From Syntrophomonas sp. (GTDB lineage: Bacteria; Bacillota; Syntrophomonadia; Syntrophomonadales; Syntrophomonadaceae): a stretch of DNA of 35,428 bases. The notes beneath the pieces were generated by a model. That model saw only the letters and a program-made list of their open reading frames with translations, ran no database searches and had not been told where the DNA came from. Location of the stretch: NCBI GenBank assembly GCA_028693695.1, contig JAQUUV010000004.1, positions 1-35,428 of the forward strand, read 5' to 3'. The stretch's first letter is position 1. Every line of letters starts with the position of its first letter. Shown one piece after another: positions 8,904 through 17,403 of the stretch. The translations under genes and the position numbers were made by a program.

Positions 8904-9767
8904 CTATTTTTTATAATCAAAGAAGCCTTCTCCGGTTTTTATGCCCAGTTTACCTGCCCGCACCATTTTAACCAGAAGTGGGCAAGGACGATATTTAGGA
9001 TCGCCAAATTCTTTATGCAGGGTCTGCATAACAGCTAGGACGATATCCAATCCAATCATGTCCGATAAAGCAAGCGGGCCCATGGGATGTCCAGCTCCGA
9101 ATTTCATCGAAGTGTCAACATCAGCAGGATTCGCTACGCCTTCCATAACCGCATACATACCCTCGTTTAACATTGGAACTAAGAGCCGGTTGACAACGAA
9201 ACCGGGAGCTTCGTTAATTTCAACAGGAGCTTTGCCCATATCTTCAGTCAATTTTTTAATAACATCATACGTATCCTGGCTGGTAGAGGCTCCCTTGATT
9301 ATTTCAACTAACTTCATAGCCGGTACTGGGTTGAAAAAATGCATACCTATCATTTTATCTGCTCTATTAGTGGCTGCACCGATTTCGGTAATACTGAGAG
9401 CTGAAGTATTTGAAGCCAGGATACACTCGGGTTTACAAATGGCATCCAATTCTTTGAATATACTTTTCTTTATATCCATAATCTCAACAGCAGCCTCGAT
9501 TACAAGATCAACATCTTTTAACGCGGTCATGTCAATAGTACCGGTGATTCTTCCTAATATCGCGGCTTTTTCGTCTTCAGCCATTTTGCCTTTGGAAACC
9601 AGCTTGTCAAGATTCTTGGTAATCCCAGCAATACCTTTATCTACAAATTCCTGTTTGATATCTCGTAATATTACGTTAATTCCTTTTTGAGCAGCTACCT
9701 GAACGATACCAGCACCCATAGTACCGGCTCCAAGCACAGCAATTTTATTTATCTCCAATAATAACAC
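8904..9767 (-). CDS. hbd: 3-hydroxybutyryl-CoA dehydrogenase
   Basis: [54 protein letters not shown]. Start may be TTG 9758 (MEINKIAV) rather than GTG 9767. Confidence 0.96.
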   Translation of the reverse strand: MLLLEINKIAVLGAGTMGAGIVQVAAQKGINVILRDIKQEFVDKGIAGITKNLDKLVSKGKMAEDEKAAILGRITGTIDMTALKDVDLVIEAAVEIMDIKKSIFKELDAICKPECILASNTSALSITEIGAATNRADKMIGMHFFNPVPAMKLVEIIKGASTSQDTYDVIKKLTEDMGKAPVEINEAPGFVVNRLLVPMLNEGMYAVMEGVANPADVDTSMKFGAGHPMGPLALSDMIGLDIVLAVMQTLHKEFGDPKYRPCPLLVKMVRAGKLGIKTGEGFFDYKK

Positions 9768-9819
9768 CTGCCTTTATTTTAATAATAATTCTTTACACTA
9801 GGATTACGAGCCAACAATC

Positions 9820-11163
9820 TTAGTCTCTCAGTTTATTGGTGGTTTTCCAGATGTTCATCTTTTGGGCATCCTTGACCAGCTCATCCTGCAGATCCGGGTG
9901 GGCTATCTTGATAAGGGCTTCCGCCCGTTCCCAATTGGACGTACCTTTCAGATTGCATATACCATGTTCGGTGATAACATAAAAAGTGACGCTGCGTGGA
10001 ACGGTAATTATGGTACCCGGTGCCAAATAGGGCACGATACGGGATTTAAGATTGCCTTCCTTATCCTTGAAAGTAGAGGTCAGGCATATAAAGCCTTTAC
10101 CACCCTTGGAGTACCAGGATGCAAATATAAAGTCAAGCTGGCCGCCGGTACCCGAAATGTGACGAGTGCCAGAGGATTCGGATGCTACCTGACCATAGAG
10201 ATCTACTTCCACAGCATTGTTGATGCAAGTGACTTTGTCATTCTGGGCGATCACAAAAGGACTATTGGTATAACTGACCGGATAGGTCGCCAGCATAGGG
10301 TTTTTATCCATGAAATCATAGAGCTTGGAAGTACCCATGGCAAAGGTGTATACCATCTTGTAACGGTCAGTGGTCTTGCACGCTCCAGTAATTCTGCCGG
10401 CTTCGTACATATCTACATAAGAGTCGGCCAGCATTTCGGTGTGTACGCCTAGATCTTTCAAATCAGATTCGGCAATCATCTTGCCTACTGCGTTTGGCAT
10501 TCCGCCTATTCCCAACTGCAGGCAGGCTCCGTCTTCCATTTCTTCCATTACCAGTCCGGCGATTTTGTTATCTATGTCGGTTATTACTGGGTTGGGGATC
10601 TGGAGCAGGGGTTTGCTGATTCCCTCAACGATGTAATCGACCTCGGAAATGTGTATGCCTTCACCACTGCCGCCAAAGCAAACAGGCATCTGGTCATTTA
10701 CTTCCACAATGACCTTTTTGGCGTTTTTGCATTGGGCATAGGCGAAAGAACAGGAGGTTCCGAAGTTGAAATAACCATGCTTATCCATGGACGAAACCTG
10801 CATCATGGCGACGTCGGGATTCAGATAACGGTCATAGATCTCGGGACCCCGGGTGTAAGTGAAAGGCACATAGGTACATAATCCTTTGTCATGCATCTTT
10901 CTTTCAGCGCCGCTCATATGCCAGCTGTTGTAGACGAAGTGTTTTCCTTCTGGATCTACCACGCATACTTTGGGGGGAAACAGGGTGGTTACGGCGCGGA
11001 TTTTTACGCCGATAAGTTCGTCTTTCCGCAGAGAAAGCGCTTCATCAAGCACCGGGGGAGCACACGCAAACTGGCTGTACTCTACCCAGTCTCCAGACTT
11101 AACAACCTTTACCGCCTCAGCAGCTGATACTGATTTGCGTTTATATTCTTCCATATAACTCAT
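9820..11163 (-). CDS. Acetyl-CoA hydrolase/transferase family, probable butyryl-CoA:acetate CoA-transferase
   Basis: Family I-like CoA-transferase; SGTGGQLDF and ITEHGICNLKG motifs; position inside the beta-oxidation operon. Confidence 0.9.
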   Translation of the reverse strand: MSYMEEYKRKSVSAAEAVKVVKSGDWVEYSQFACAPPVLDEALSLRKDELIGVKIRAVTTLFPPKVCVVDPEGKHFVYNSWHMSGAERKMHDKGLCTYVPFTYTRGPEIYDRYLNPDVAMMQVSSMDKHGYFNFGTSCSFAYAQCKNAKKVIVEVNDQMPVCFGGSGEGIHISEVDYIVEGISKPLLQIPNPVITDIDNKIAGLVMEEMEDGACLQLGIGGMPNAVGKMIAESDLKDLGVHTEMLADSYVDMYEAGRITGACKTTDRYKMVYTFAMGTSKLYDFMDKNPMLATYPVSYTNSPFVIAQNDKVTCINNAVEVDLYGQVASESSGTRHISGTGGQLDFIFASWYSKGGKGFICLTSTFKDKEGNLKSRIVPYLAPGTIITVPRSVTFYVITEHGICNLKGTSNWERAEALIKIAHPDLQDELVKDAQKMNIWKTTNKLRD

Positions 11164-11206
11164 ATAATTCGCTCCTTTTATAAAATATGGAGTGTTAACT
11201 TATGGG

Positions 11207-12412
11207 TTAAATATCTCTAGTCCACAGGGAAGCCATTGCCGGCCCACCGCCTACGCACAGGGAGGCTCCGCCAACTGTTAAACCTAATCTTTCTAATTCA
11301 TAATAAAGGCTTACAATGATACGCAGTCCTGTACATCCAACCGGATGTCCAAGGGCAATACCAGAGCCATTATGGTTAACTTTGTCCATATCGAGTTCAA
11401 TTCCAAAATCCGCTTTCAATTTTCTGCCTACACCCAACCATTGAGCAGCAAAGGCTTCGTTGATCTCCCAATAATCTACATCTTCAAATTTAATGCCCGC
11501 CTGCTTCAGACACTTGGGAATAGCTACTGCTGGACCTAATCCCATTACCTTGGCGTCAACACCCTCGCCACAGATGTTTATTAATTTCATCAGGGGTTTA
11601 AGTCCCAGTTCCAGGGCTTTATCTTTGGACATAAGCACAGCGCCTGCTGCACCATCATTAATACCGGAAGCGTTAGCAGCAGTAACCACGCCACCTTTCT
11701 TGAAGGCTGAAGGCAATTTAGCCATTGATTCCACGCTGGCATCGGGTATCATATGTTCATCGGTTTCATAAAACTTGCTGCCTTTTTTACTTTTTAACTC
11801 AACTGGTACGATTTCCCGTTTAAATGTGCCATTTTGGACTGCGGTAGTTGCACGTTTATGGCTTATTAGGGCTAATTCATCGCATTCTTCCCGGGTAATG
11901 CCATAAAGTTCTGCACAGTTTTCAGCGGTTAATCCCATGTGACCAGGAACCAGTTGGTCTACCAATCCATCAAACAACATTGCATCTTCGATTTGCCCAG
12001 GACCCATTCGGTATCCCATTCTAGCCTTTGGAATCATATAGGGTGCGTTTGTCATACTATCTACACCTATAACAAGAGCAATATCAGTTTTACCCAACAT
12101 AATATTTTGAGCAGCTATTTCCAAAGCTCTCATTGCAGAAGTACAGTTCTGGTTTACGTTTACTGCACCGCTTCTAATTGGAAGGCCGCATGCCATTCCA
12201 ACTTGCCGTGCTGGTAAGGACCCTGACATATGAGGATATACCTGCCCCATACAAATTTCATCAATAATATCTGCTGGAATTCCAGCTCTTTCAATAGCAG
12301 CTTTACCTACGGTAATTGCTAATTCTTTTGCAGGCACGTCTTTTAAACTTCCCATGAATTTTCCGATAGCCGTTCTACAGGCACCCACCATTACAACTTC
12401 CTTCAATTCCAT
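11207..12412 (-). CDS. Acetyl-CoA acetyltransferase (thiolase)
   Basis: NQNCTSAMRALEIA active Cys region, NHNGSGIALGHPVGCTGLRI, CVGGGPAMASLW. Preferred ATG 12412 preceded by AGGAGGTG; the track start 12421 is a GTG inside the SD. Confidence 0.96.
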   Translation of the reverse strand: MELKEVVMVGACRTAIGKFMGSLKDVPAKELAITVGKAAIERAGIPADIIDEICMGQVYPHMSGSLPARQVGMACGLPIRSGAVNVNQNCTSAMRALEIAAQNIMLGKTDIALVIGVDSMTNAPYMIPKARMGYRMGPGQIEDAMLFDGLVDQLVPGHMGLTAENCAELYGITREECDELALISHKRATTAVQNGTFKREIVPVELKSKKGSKFYETDEHMIPDASVESMAKLPSAFKKGGVVTAANASGINDGAAGAVLMSKDKALELGLKPLMKLINICGEGVDAKVMGLGPAVAIPKCLKQAGIKFEDVDYWEINEAFAAQWLGVGRKLKADFGIELDMDKVNHNGSGIALGHPVGCTGLRIIVSLYYELERLGLTVGGASLCVGGGPAMASLWTRDI

Positions 12413-12446
12413 TAGAAGCACCTCCTCAAATATATAAATTCTCTCT

Positions 12447-13229
12447 CTATTTGCTCTTAAATTGAGCTTTTCTCTTTTCTACAAAAGCTGCCATGCCCTC
12501 TTTCTGGTCCTCTGTTGAGAAACACAGTCCGAACAGGTCGGCTTCAATCGCCATGGCTGTGTCAATATCCGCCTGCATACCCCGGGTGATTTGGTTTTTG
12601 CTTAATCGAACCGCAAGAGGTGCCTTACTGGATATTTTCTTGGCCAGCTTTTTGGCTTCGTCTATTAATGATTCAGCCGGGTATACATGATTTACCAGGC
12701 CGACTCGGTAGGCTTCTTCCGCATTAATGTTATTAGCGGTGTAGATTAATTCCTTGGCTCTCCCTTCGCCAATAAGCCTGGGTAAGCGCTGAGTCCCACC
12801 ATAACCGGGAGTAATCCCCAAACCAACCTCAGGTTGTCCAAAAAGAGCTTTGTCGGATGCCAGTCTTATGTCACAAGCCATGGAGAGTTCACAGCCTCCT
12901 CCTAGGGCGAAGCCGTTAACCGCAGCAATAACTGGTTTATCCATTGTTTCTATGAGCCGGAAAACTTCCTGGCCCAGGATAGCGAAGGCTCTCGCTTGCA
13001 TAGCGGGGAATTTCTGCATGAAGGCAATGTCAGCGCCAGCTACAAAAGCCTTATCGCCTACCCCGGTAATGATTAACACATCCACGTTGGGGTCATCTGC
13101 AATTTCTAACACGGCATTTTTTACATCCAATAAAGTCGAGGCGTTCAGAGCATTGAGCGCTTTAGGTCTGTTGATGGATAGTATTGCTATCCTGTTTTCT
13201 TTCTCTAGTAATATGTTTTCATAAGCCAT
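12447..13229 (-). CDS. crt: Enoyl-CoA hydratase / crotonase
   Basis: DKAFVAGADIAFM, NGFALGGGCELSMACDIRLAS, FGQPEVGLGITPGYGGTQRLPRLIG. Confidence 0.96.
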   Translation of the reverse strand: MAYENILLEKENRIAILSINRPKALNALNASTLLDVKNAVLEIADDPNVDVLIITGVGDKAFVAGADIAFMQKFPAMQARAFAILGQEVFRLIETMDKPVIAAVNGFALGGGCELSMACDIRLASDKALFGQPEVGLGITPGYGGTQRLPRLIGEGRAKELIYTANNINAEEAYRVGLVNHVYPAESLIDEAKKLAKKISSKAPLAVRLSKNQITRGMQADIDTAMAIEADLFGLCFSTEDQKEGMAAFVEKRKAQFKSK

Positions 13230-13380
13230 CGTTTTTACCTAAACCTCCTCCTATTTTAGATAAGTGCCTCACCCTAACCAGAGTACGATTTTCACCTCCT
13301 TATTTATAAAGTGGAAGAACGGCTTTACATTATATGTAAGCCATTACTGAAATAGCATGTCTTTTCTAACTTTATATATT

Positions 13381-13398
13381 AGCAATATTCGTGCCAAC
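13381..13398 (-). promoter_or_regulatory. Sigma-54 (-24/-12) promoter of the beta-oxidation operon
   Basis: Minus strand reads TTGGCAC GAATA TTGCT; matches TTGGCAC-N5-TTGCW exactly, about 150 bp upstream of crt and next to a sigma-54 activator gene. Confidence 0.85.
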
Positions 13399-13427
13399 TT
13401 TGATGGTGCATGATAGATAATAATAAA

Positions 13428-13464
13428 AGGGCGATATATTCGGCTTAAACGAACATATCGCCCT
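13428..13464 (-). terminator. Intrinsic terminator of the sigma-54 activator gene
   Basis: AGGGCGATATATTCG / CGAACATATCGCCCT stem (14/15 paired) followed on the minus strand by TTTTATTATTA. Confidence 0.75.
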
Positions 13465-13561
13465 AAACAATTGATGTCAATATATACAAAATATTTCCAA
13501 AATAGGTTGCCTGAGTAAAGCGTAAGTGGTGAAATACCCTATAGATGCCCACATTAAGGCT

Positions 13562-13601
13562 TTTCCTGAAATAGGAGACTGAATTTCCGAAAACGGAGAC
13601 T
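13562..13601. promoter_or_regulatory. Tandem UAS-like sites for the sigma-54 activator
   Basis: TTTCCTGAAATAGGAGACT and TTTCCGAAAACGGAGACT, each an imperfect palindrome, about 165-220 bp upstream of the -24/-12 element. Confidence 0.5.
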
Positions 13602-13615
13602 TAAGATTTTTGGGC

Positions 13616-16075
13616 TTAATCTAAACCATACTTAGAGATTTTGCGATACAAAGCTGAACTGTGGATACCCAGTATCTTTGCGGTGTGTACCCTATTACCC
13701 GAAGTTTTAACCAAAGCTTGCGTAATAATTTGCTTTTCCAGGTTTTCTACCGCTTCGGTCAGATTAATATTTTCCTCTTCTGGCAGACCCACAGAAAAGG
13801 TTTCTTCTATTAGTGAAGGGAAATGTTTCGCGGTTAGATAATTTTCATGGTTCATATCGGCTAGATTTACGGCTCTTTCCAGTAGATTTTCCAGTTCACG
13901 AACATTGCCTGGCCAGGAGTAATCTTGAAGCAGTTCTCGTGCTTGGTCGGAAATACCGATGATAGCTGTTTTCAGATTATGATTAATTCTATCGATCAAA
14001 TCTTCGCCGATAAGTAGTACATCAACTTGTCTTTTTCGCAAAGGTGGAATACTCAGTCTTACTACATTCAAGCGGTAATAGAGATCCTGGCGAAATTCCT
14101 GTTTACTAACCATGTCCTCCAAATTCCGGTTGGTGGCAGCTATGACCCTTACATTGACTGGTATAGGCATAGTTCCTCCGATCCGTTCTACGGTTCTTTC
14201 CTGCAAAACAGTGAGCATTTTGGTTTGCATAGCCAGAGGCATATCACCGATTTCGTCCAGAAAAATGGTTCCTCCTCGGGCTAGTTCAAACTTGCCCTGT
14301 TTGCCACCTTTTCGAGCTCCAGTAAAGGCACCTTCTTCATAGCCAAACAACTCGGATTCCAGCAGTGTGTCCGGTAAAGCGGCACAGTTTATCCGGATAA
14401 AGGGACCTGATTTTCTCTGACTGGCATTATGGATTGCCTGGGCAAAAAGTTCTTTACCGGTACCACTTTCACCGGTTATCAGCAGCGTACTGGTGGTATG
14501 GGATACATGTTCGGCCATTGTTTTTATAGCTAAAAAGGCGGGACTTTGACCGACCAGGTCAGGAAATTGCCATTTGGCTTTATAAAACTTACGTACTTCT
14601 TCCTTATAAATATTCAATTCTTTCTCGGTATCCTGTAGTTTTTTTACCAGAATCTTGGCCCCGGACATATCCAAAAACAGGCTCTTGCCGATGGCGCCTA
14701 CAACTTCTCCGTCTTTGACAATGGGCAGGCGGGTGACGATGGTTTCACGTCCTTTTATGAAATATATATCTGCTTTGTCGATCCTGCCGGTTTTTAAGAC
14801 TTGGGGAAGTTCGGAAGTGGGAGTTATATCCAGGATATATTTCCCCAGCACATCTTCTTTCTTCATTTCCAGGATATCCAAATAGGTCTGGTTCATCGTA
14901 GTAATATAACCTTCTTTATCCACGATGACAAAAACCATATAAGGGCTTTCTATTAGACCTTCCAATATGGAAGCAAATTCTTTCTCTGTCTCTTGCATTT
15001 TTTTCATCAGAATCTTGGCCCCGGACATATCCAGGAACAGACTTTTGCCGATGGCTCCCACAATTTCACTATCTTTGATAATAGGTAATCGGGTCACGAT
15101 GGTGTCGCGCCCTTTTATAGGCCATATATCCGCTTTGTCGATACGGCCGGTTTTCAATATATCTGGAAGCTCGGAAGTTGGAGTAATATCCAGGATGTAT
15201 TTACCCACTACATCTTCTTTTTTCATTTCCAAGATGTCCAGGTAGGTTTGATTCATAGCGGTAATATAGCCTTCTTTGTCAACTATGACATAGACCATGT
15301 AGGGACTTTCGATCAGGCCTTCCAGGATTGTGGCAAAATCTTTTTCAGTTTCTTGAAGCTTTTGCATTAAAATCTTGGCCCCGGACATATCCAAGAAAAG
15401 ACTCTTGGCTAAGGCCCCTACTATTTGGCCGTTTTTTATAACAGGTAGGCGGGTTACGATCATCTGTTGCCCTTTTATAGCCCAGATATCCGCATTGTCA
15501 ATTCGGCCCGTTTTCAGTACTTCAATGAGACCAGAATTTGGAGTTATATCAAGTACATATTTGCCAATCACATCTTCTTTTTTAACTTTCAGGATGTCCA
15601 GGTAAGTCTGGTTCATTGCAGTAATGTAGCCATTAGTATCCACGGCCACATAGAGCATATAAGGACTTTCTACCAGGGCTTCAAAAAGAGCGGTAAATTC
15701 CTTTTCTCTCTCTTGCAGTCTTTTCATGAAAATCTTGGCCCCGGACATGTCCGTAGAAAGGCTCTGTCCAATTGCTCCGATTATCTTACCGTCCTTAATA
15801 ATGGGAACTCGGGTAACGATGGTGTCTTGATCTTTAATGGGCCAAATATCGGCTTTGTCAACCCGGCCAGTTTCAAGTACCTCAGGAAGTTGAGAATGGG
15901 GAAGGATTTCAAGAACATGCTTGCCAATTACATCGGCTTTTGTTAATTCCAGCGAATCCAGAAATGTCTGGTTCATAAGGGTTATGTAGCCTTCCCTATT
16001 AACTATAACCAGAGACATATAAGGGCTTTCAATTAGCGCATCGAAAGTTGCATAAAATTCGTAGGGGGATACCAT
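13616..16075 (-). CDS. Sigma-54-dependent transcriptional activator with four tandem PAS domains
   Basis: Walker A GESGTGKE, GAFTGA loop, DEIGDMP, C-terminal Fis-type HTH (NRVHTAKILGIHSSALYRKISKYG). Track start 16114; AAGGAGGTGG SD favours internal ATG near 16075. Confidence 0.95.
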   Translation of the reverse strand: MVSPYEFYATFDALIESPYMSLVIVNREGYITLMNQTFLDSLELTKADVIGKHVLEILPHSQLPEVLETGRVDKADIWPIKDQDTIVTRVPIIKDGKIIGAIGQSLSTDMSGAKIFMKRLQEREKEFTALFEALVESPYMLYVAVDTNGYITAMNQTYLDILKVKKEDVIGKYVLDITPNSGLIEVLKTGRIDNADIWAIKGQQMIVTRLPVIKNGQIVGALAKSLFLDMSGAKILMQKLQETEKDFATILEGLIESPYMVYVIVDKEGYITAMNQTYLDILEMKKEDVVGKYILDITPTSELPDILKTGRIDKADIWPIKGRDTIVTRLPIIKDSEIVGAIGKSLFLDMSGAKILMKKMQETEKEFASILEGLIESPYMVFVIVDKEGYITTMNQTYLDILEMKKEDVLGKYILDITPTSELPQVLKTGRIDKADIYFIKGRETIVTRLPIVKDGEVVGAIGKSLFLDMSGAKILVKKLQDTEKELNIYKEEVRKFYKAKWQFPDLVGQSPAFLAIKTMAEHVSHTTSTLLITGESGTGKELFAQAIHNASQRKSGPFIRINCAALPDTLLESELFGYEEGAFTGARKGGKQGKFELARGGTIFLDEIGDMPLAMQTKMLTVLQERTVERIGGTMPIPVNVRVIAATNRNLEDMVSKQEFRQDLYYRLNVVRLSIPPLRKRQVDVLLIGEDLIDRINHNLKTAIIGISDQARELLQDYSWPGNVRELENLLERAVNLADMNHENYLTAKHFPSLIEETFSVGLPEEENINLTEAVENLEKQIITQALVKTSGNRVHTAKILGIHSSALYRKISKYGLD
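14650..16070 (-). repeat. Four tandem copies of a 360-bp PAS-encoding unit
   Basis: AATCTTGGCCCCGGACATATCC recurs at 14651, 15011, 15371, 15731, exactly 360 bp apart; encodes ~120-aa repeats (ESPYM..MNQTYLDIL..TGRIDKADIW..VTRLPIIK..SLFLDMSGAKI). Confidence 0.95.
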
Positions 16076-16410
16076 CGAAATATGAACCACCTCCTTCAAG
16101 GCTTCTTTTGCCATAGTAAAGAAACGACTGTTTTGTAAATTAATAATATTTTACCATATCATTTTCAATTGCTATTGTAAGAATTAGTACAAAGTATAGA
16201 GATTCATGTATTCACTTCGAGCTCTGCAGCGAACTTACAGAAATCATTTGGTAACTATATGTTGAACATAATTTGGCTGTATTAAAATATTCAGTTATGA
16301 GAAAATAATGGTAAGGCTTGTCATGGAAAAAATCTGTCGGCATGATTGATACAGTTATTACGTGACAAGCCCTAAGTACACTCCAATTATTTTTAAGGGA
16401 GGTTCATTAG

Positions 16411-16620
16411 ATGAAGACTGAAAATATAAAGATTTCTGGTATGTCCTGCGGCCACTGCCAGGCTGCGGTAGAAAAATCCATTAAGTCATTAACTGGTATT
16501 GTTGGCCTAGAAGTACTGCTAAAAGAAGGCCAGGCTCGCGTATCATTTGATGAAAGCAAAGTTTCTCTCAAGGATATCAGGGCAAGTATTGAAGAGGCCG
16601 GATATTCGGTGGACAATTAG
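16411..16620 (+). CDS. HMA-domain metal-binding protein (CopZ-like)
   Basis: 69 aa; KISGMSCGHCQAAVEKSIKSLTG with GMxCxxC motif. Confidence 0.92.
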   Translation: MKTENIKISGMSCGHCQAAVEKSIKSLTGIVGLEVLLKEGQARVSFDESKVSLKDIRASIEEAGYSVDN

Positions 16621-16672
16621 GATCGCATAAGGGGTTAGGCTTTGAAGAGGTTTAGCTGTGTGGAGGTGGAGA

Positions 16673-17353
16673 ATGAAAAAGATTATTGAGGTGTGTCCGC
16701 ATATATATCAGGTAGGTGGCAACAGCTTATCTTATCCACAGGACTGCTGTGTTTATCTTGTGGAGGGGGACAGTGAATCGGTTTTGATTGATGCTGGGGC
16801 CGGGAAGAGTGCCTCTTTGCTCGTTGATAATATGAAACAGAGTGGTATAGATATTGATGCTATTAAATATATTATTGCCACCCACGGGCATATTGACCAC
16901 ATCGGAGGGCTGAAGGCTCTGCAGGAGTCCTTGCAGGCTCAGGTTGTCGCCCATAGCCTGGAATTACCGGCTATTCAGGAAGGGTTGGCTCACCTGACGG
17001 CAGCGAGCTGGTATGGAGTGAATTATCAGAAGGTAATAGTCGATAGGGTTTTAATTGGGGCGCAAGAAACTATACAGGTGGGAAATATGACAATGGTATG
17101 TATGCATACACCTGGACATACCCAGGGTGGTATTTCTGTATATGTCGATACGGGTGGCTTACGGGTGCTTTTTGGACAGGATATTCATGGTCCCTTTAAT
17201 CGGGAATGGGGTTCAGACTTAAAGCAGTGGCGGATTTCCATGCAGGCGCTAGTGGATCTAAAAGCGGATATTCTATGTGAGGGCCATTTCGGAATTTATC
17301 AGCCTGCTGCAGCGGTGCGTGATTATATTGAAGGCTACCTGAGTAGAAATTAG
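16673..17353 (+). CDS. MBL-fold metallo-hydrolase
   Basis: ATHGHIDHIGG (HxHxDH), HTPGHTQGGISVY. ATG 16673 preceded by GGAGGTGGAG; the track start 16658 is a GTG. Confidence 0.92.
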   Translation: MKKIIEVCPHIYQVGGNSLSYPQDCCVYLVEGDSESVLIDAGAGKSASLLVDNMKQSGIDIDAIKYIIATHGHIDHIGGLKALQESLQAQVVAHSLELPAIQEGLAHLTAASWYGVNYQKVIVDRVLIGAQETIQVGNMTMVCMHTPGHTQGGISVYVDTGGLRVLFGQDIHGPFNREWGSDLKQWRISMQALVDLKADILCEGHFGIYQPAAAVRDYIEGYLSRN

Positions 17354-17391
17354 CGATCAAGGGGACGGTTCTCCTGATCGCTGTCCCCTTG
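17353..17391. repeat. AGGGGAC repeat unit with interleaved arms
   Basis: GCGATCA(17353-17359)/TGATCGC(17375-17381) interleaved with CAAGGGGAC(17358-17366)/GTCCCCTTG(17383-17391); starts on the last base of the TAG stop. Confidence 0.85.
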
Positions 17392-17403
17392 TTTCCCCTA
17401 TGG

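Noticed and set aside
8941-9690. 249-aa ORF antisense to hbd
   Set aside because: Opposite strand of a strongly supported conserved gene, no recognisable domain.
9862-11158. Several plus-strand ORFs across the CoA-transferase
   Set aside because: Antisense to a conserved enzyme, no RBS or domain evidence.
14655-15605. Antisense ORFs with mutually similar proteins (MAPDISKNRLLPMAPT...)
   Set aside because: They are shadow ORFs on the opposite strand of the 360-bp PAS repeats; their similarity is explained by that duplication.
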